A DNA stretch of 35,723 nucleotides from NCBI GenBank assembly GCA_011772755.1, contig WVYX01000211.1, forward strand, positions 50,233 through 85,955, given 5' to 3'. The notes beneath the pieces are model-generated. The model saw only the letters and a program-made list of their open reading frames with translations. It was not told the origin of the DNA and ran no database searches. A program made the position numbers and the translations under genes. The stretch is from Gemmatimonadales bacterium. GTDB taxonomy: Bacteria; Gemmatimonadota; Gemmatimonadetes; Gemmatimonadales; GWC2-71-9. Below, piece after piece: positions 34,817 through 35,723 of the stretch (positions are counted from its first letter, which is position 1; every line of letters starts with the position of its first letter).

Positions 34817-35527
34817 GTGTCTCGTCCTGATGGTCGCCAGCCCGATGAGCTCCGTCCGATCACGCTGGAACGAGGAGCCAACCCGTATGCGGAAGGCTCG
34901 TGCCTTGCCCGCTTCGGTGGGACGCTGGTGCTCAGCACCGCTACCGTTCAAGACGGCGTGCCGACGTGGCGCAGGGGGAAGGGAATGGGGTGGCTCACCG
35001 CCGAGTACGCCATGCTTCCCCGAGCCACCAGCGAGCGAACCCCGCGGGAGCGGCGGGGCTCCGGTGGGCGCACCTCGGAGATCCAGCGACTCATCGGGCG
35101 CAGCCTGCGCGCCGCCCTCGCCAGCTTCGATTTCGGCGAGCGCACCATCACGATCGACTGTGACGTGCTGCAGGCCGACGGGGGCACGCGCACCGCCGCC
35201 ATCACGGGCGGGGCGGTGGCCCTGGCCGATGCCTGTGTGTGGCTCGCCGATCACGCTGATGTGCCCAATCCGTTCAGCCAGCTGGTGGCGGCCGTATCGG
35301 TAGGCATCGTGGACGGGGAGGCCTGTCTCGATCTCTCCTACGCGGAGGATCACGCGGCGGAAGTCGACGCGAACATCGTGGTCGCCGACCCGGATCGCTA
35401 CGTGGAGGTGCAGGCCACCTCCGAGGGAGAGCTGTTCGACCGCCCGGGGCTGGATCGCCTCCTGGCCCTGGCTCAGATCGGCGTTCGTCAGTTATTCGGT
35501 GAGCAGCGCCGTGTGTTGAACTGGTGA
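34817..35527 (+). CDS. rph: Ribonuclease PH
   Basis: RNase PH is a phosphate-dependent 3'-5' exoribonuclease that trims tRNA 3' ends. The 236-aa protein shows the family features: RPITLERGANPYAEGSCLARFG, GWLTAEYAMLPRAT, the basic RTPRERRGSGGRTSEIQRLIGRSLRAAL segment (residues about 73-101, outline), DCDVLQADGGTRTAAITG and LDLSYAEDHAAEVDANIV. The GTG start at 34817 follows the antiporter stop by 3 bases. Its TGA overlaps the rdgB GTG, and the rph-rdgB pairing is widespread. Confidence 0.95.
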   Translation: MSRPDGRQPDELRPITLERGANPYAEGSCLARFGGTLVLSTATVQDGVPTWRRGKGMGWLTAEYAMLPRATSERTPRERRGSGGRTSEIQRLIGRSLRAALASFDFGERTITIDCDVLQADGGTRTAAITGGAVALADACVWLADHADVPNPFSQLVAAVSVGIVDGEACLDLSYAEDHAAEVDANIVVADPDRYVEVQATSEGELFDRPGLDRLLALAQIGVRQLFGEQRRVLNW

Positions 35528-35723
35528 CGACCGCGCTGCTCATCGCCACCCGGAACCCGGGGAAGGCGCGGGAGATCCGGGCAGTTCTCAAGGATCTTCC
35601 CTGCGAGCTCGCGTTCCTCCACGAGATGGGGCTGGCCGAGCGCACTGCTGAAGCCACCCTGGAGCTGGCGGACTCCTTTGAAGGCAACGCCTTGCGCAAG
35701 GCGCAGTACTTCGCGAAGCTGAC
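35524..35723 (+). CDS. rdgB: dITP/XTP pyrophosphatase, N-terminal part (runs off window)
   Basis: The first 66 residues of a HAM1/RdgB-type pyrophosphatase, which removes deaminated purine nucleotides (dITP, XTP) from the pool. The start LLIATRNPGKAREIRAVL is the family substrate-binding signature, and ADSFEGNALRKAQYFAKL matches the FxxNAxxKA helix. GTG at 35524 overlaps the rph stop as GTGA. The 3' end lies beyond the window. Confidence 0.92.
   Translation, partial: MTTALLIATRNPGKAREIRAVLKDLPCELAFLHEMGLAERTAEATLELADSFEGNALRKAQYFAKL

Noticed and set aside
33316..34938. Long antisense open frame opposite the antiporter gene (540 codons)
   Set aside because: Composition is Thr/Pro/Arg/Ser-rich with no fold pattern; it mirrors the hydrophobic codons of the transporter.

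Overview
The window is a GC-rich, almost gap-free stretch of bacterial chromosome with genes in tight, overlapping operons. Lipopolysaccharide-type functions (an LpxH-like hydrolase, an LptE-like lipoprotein), a predicted outer-membrane beta barrel and several secreted proteins point to a diderm. High GC, frequent GTG starts, housekeeping gene order and the style of the secreted proteins suggest Gemmatimonadota or a close relative. That placement is inference from memory of gene families, not a computed phylogeny. No phage, insertion sequence, CRISPR array or defence island was recognised.

Layout. (1) 1-3977, plus strand: the 3' part of serS, an orphan membrane histidine kinase and a PcrA-type helicase, each overlapping the next. 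(2) 4234-6056, minus strand: a secreted zinc-phospholipase-C-like protein, a small membrane-anchored coiled-coil protein and a P-II-like protein. (3) 6195-8242: murA, with Asp at the usual catalytic Cys position, and pgeF. (4) 8282-15629: a terminator-like hairpin, then rimP-nusA-L7Ae-like-infB-ylxP-rbfA-truB-ribF, a classic transcription/translation/ribosome-maturation operon; truB appears to start at CTG. (5) 15675-21278: secD-secF-tatD-fhs-ridA and then selC, the selenocysteine tRNA. (6) 21497-22875: a DUF5683-like protein and an LpxH-like hydrolase, convergent across a large palindrome. (7) 23000-26581: a long-form deoC and a two-domain ALDH16-like aldehyde dehydrogenase, a plausible deoxyribose/acetaldehyde pair. 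(8) 26594-33438: a thioesterase, a secreted HEAT-cyclophilin fusion, a metallopeptidase/TolB-like propeller/beta-barrel protein, a LolA/LolB-like lipoprotein, an LptE-like lipoprotein and a small membrane protein, which together look like an envelope biogenesis cluster. (9) 33443-35723: a CPA2-type antiporter, rph and the start of rdgB.

Most genes are housekeeping. The points most worth following are the Cys-to-Asp MurA (predicted fosfomycin insensitivity), the selenocysteine tRNA beside fhs, the peptidase-propeller-barrel protein and its envelope neighbours, the HEAT-cyclophilin fusion, and the ALDH16-like protein whose interdomain linker is encoded by a palindromic repeat. I did not see a clearly new defence or mobile system.
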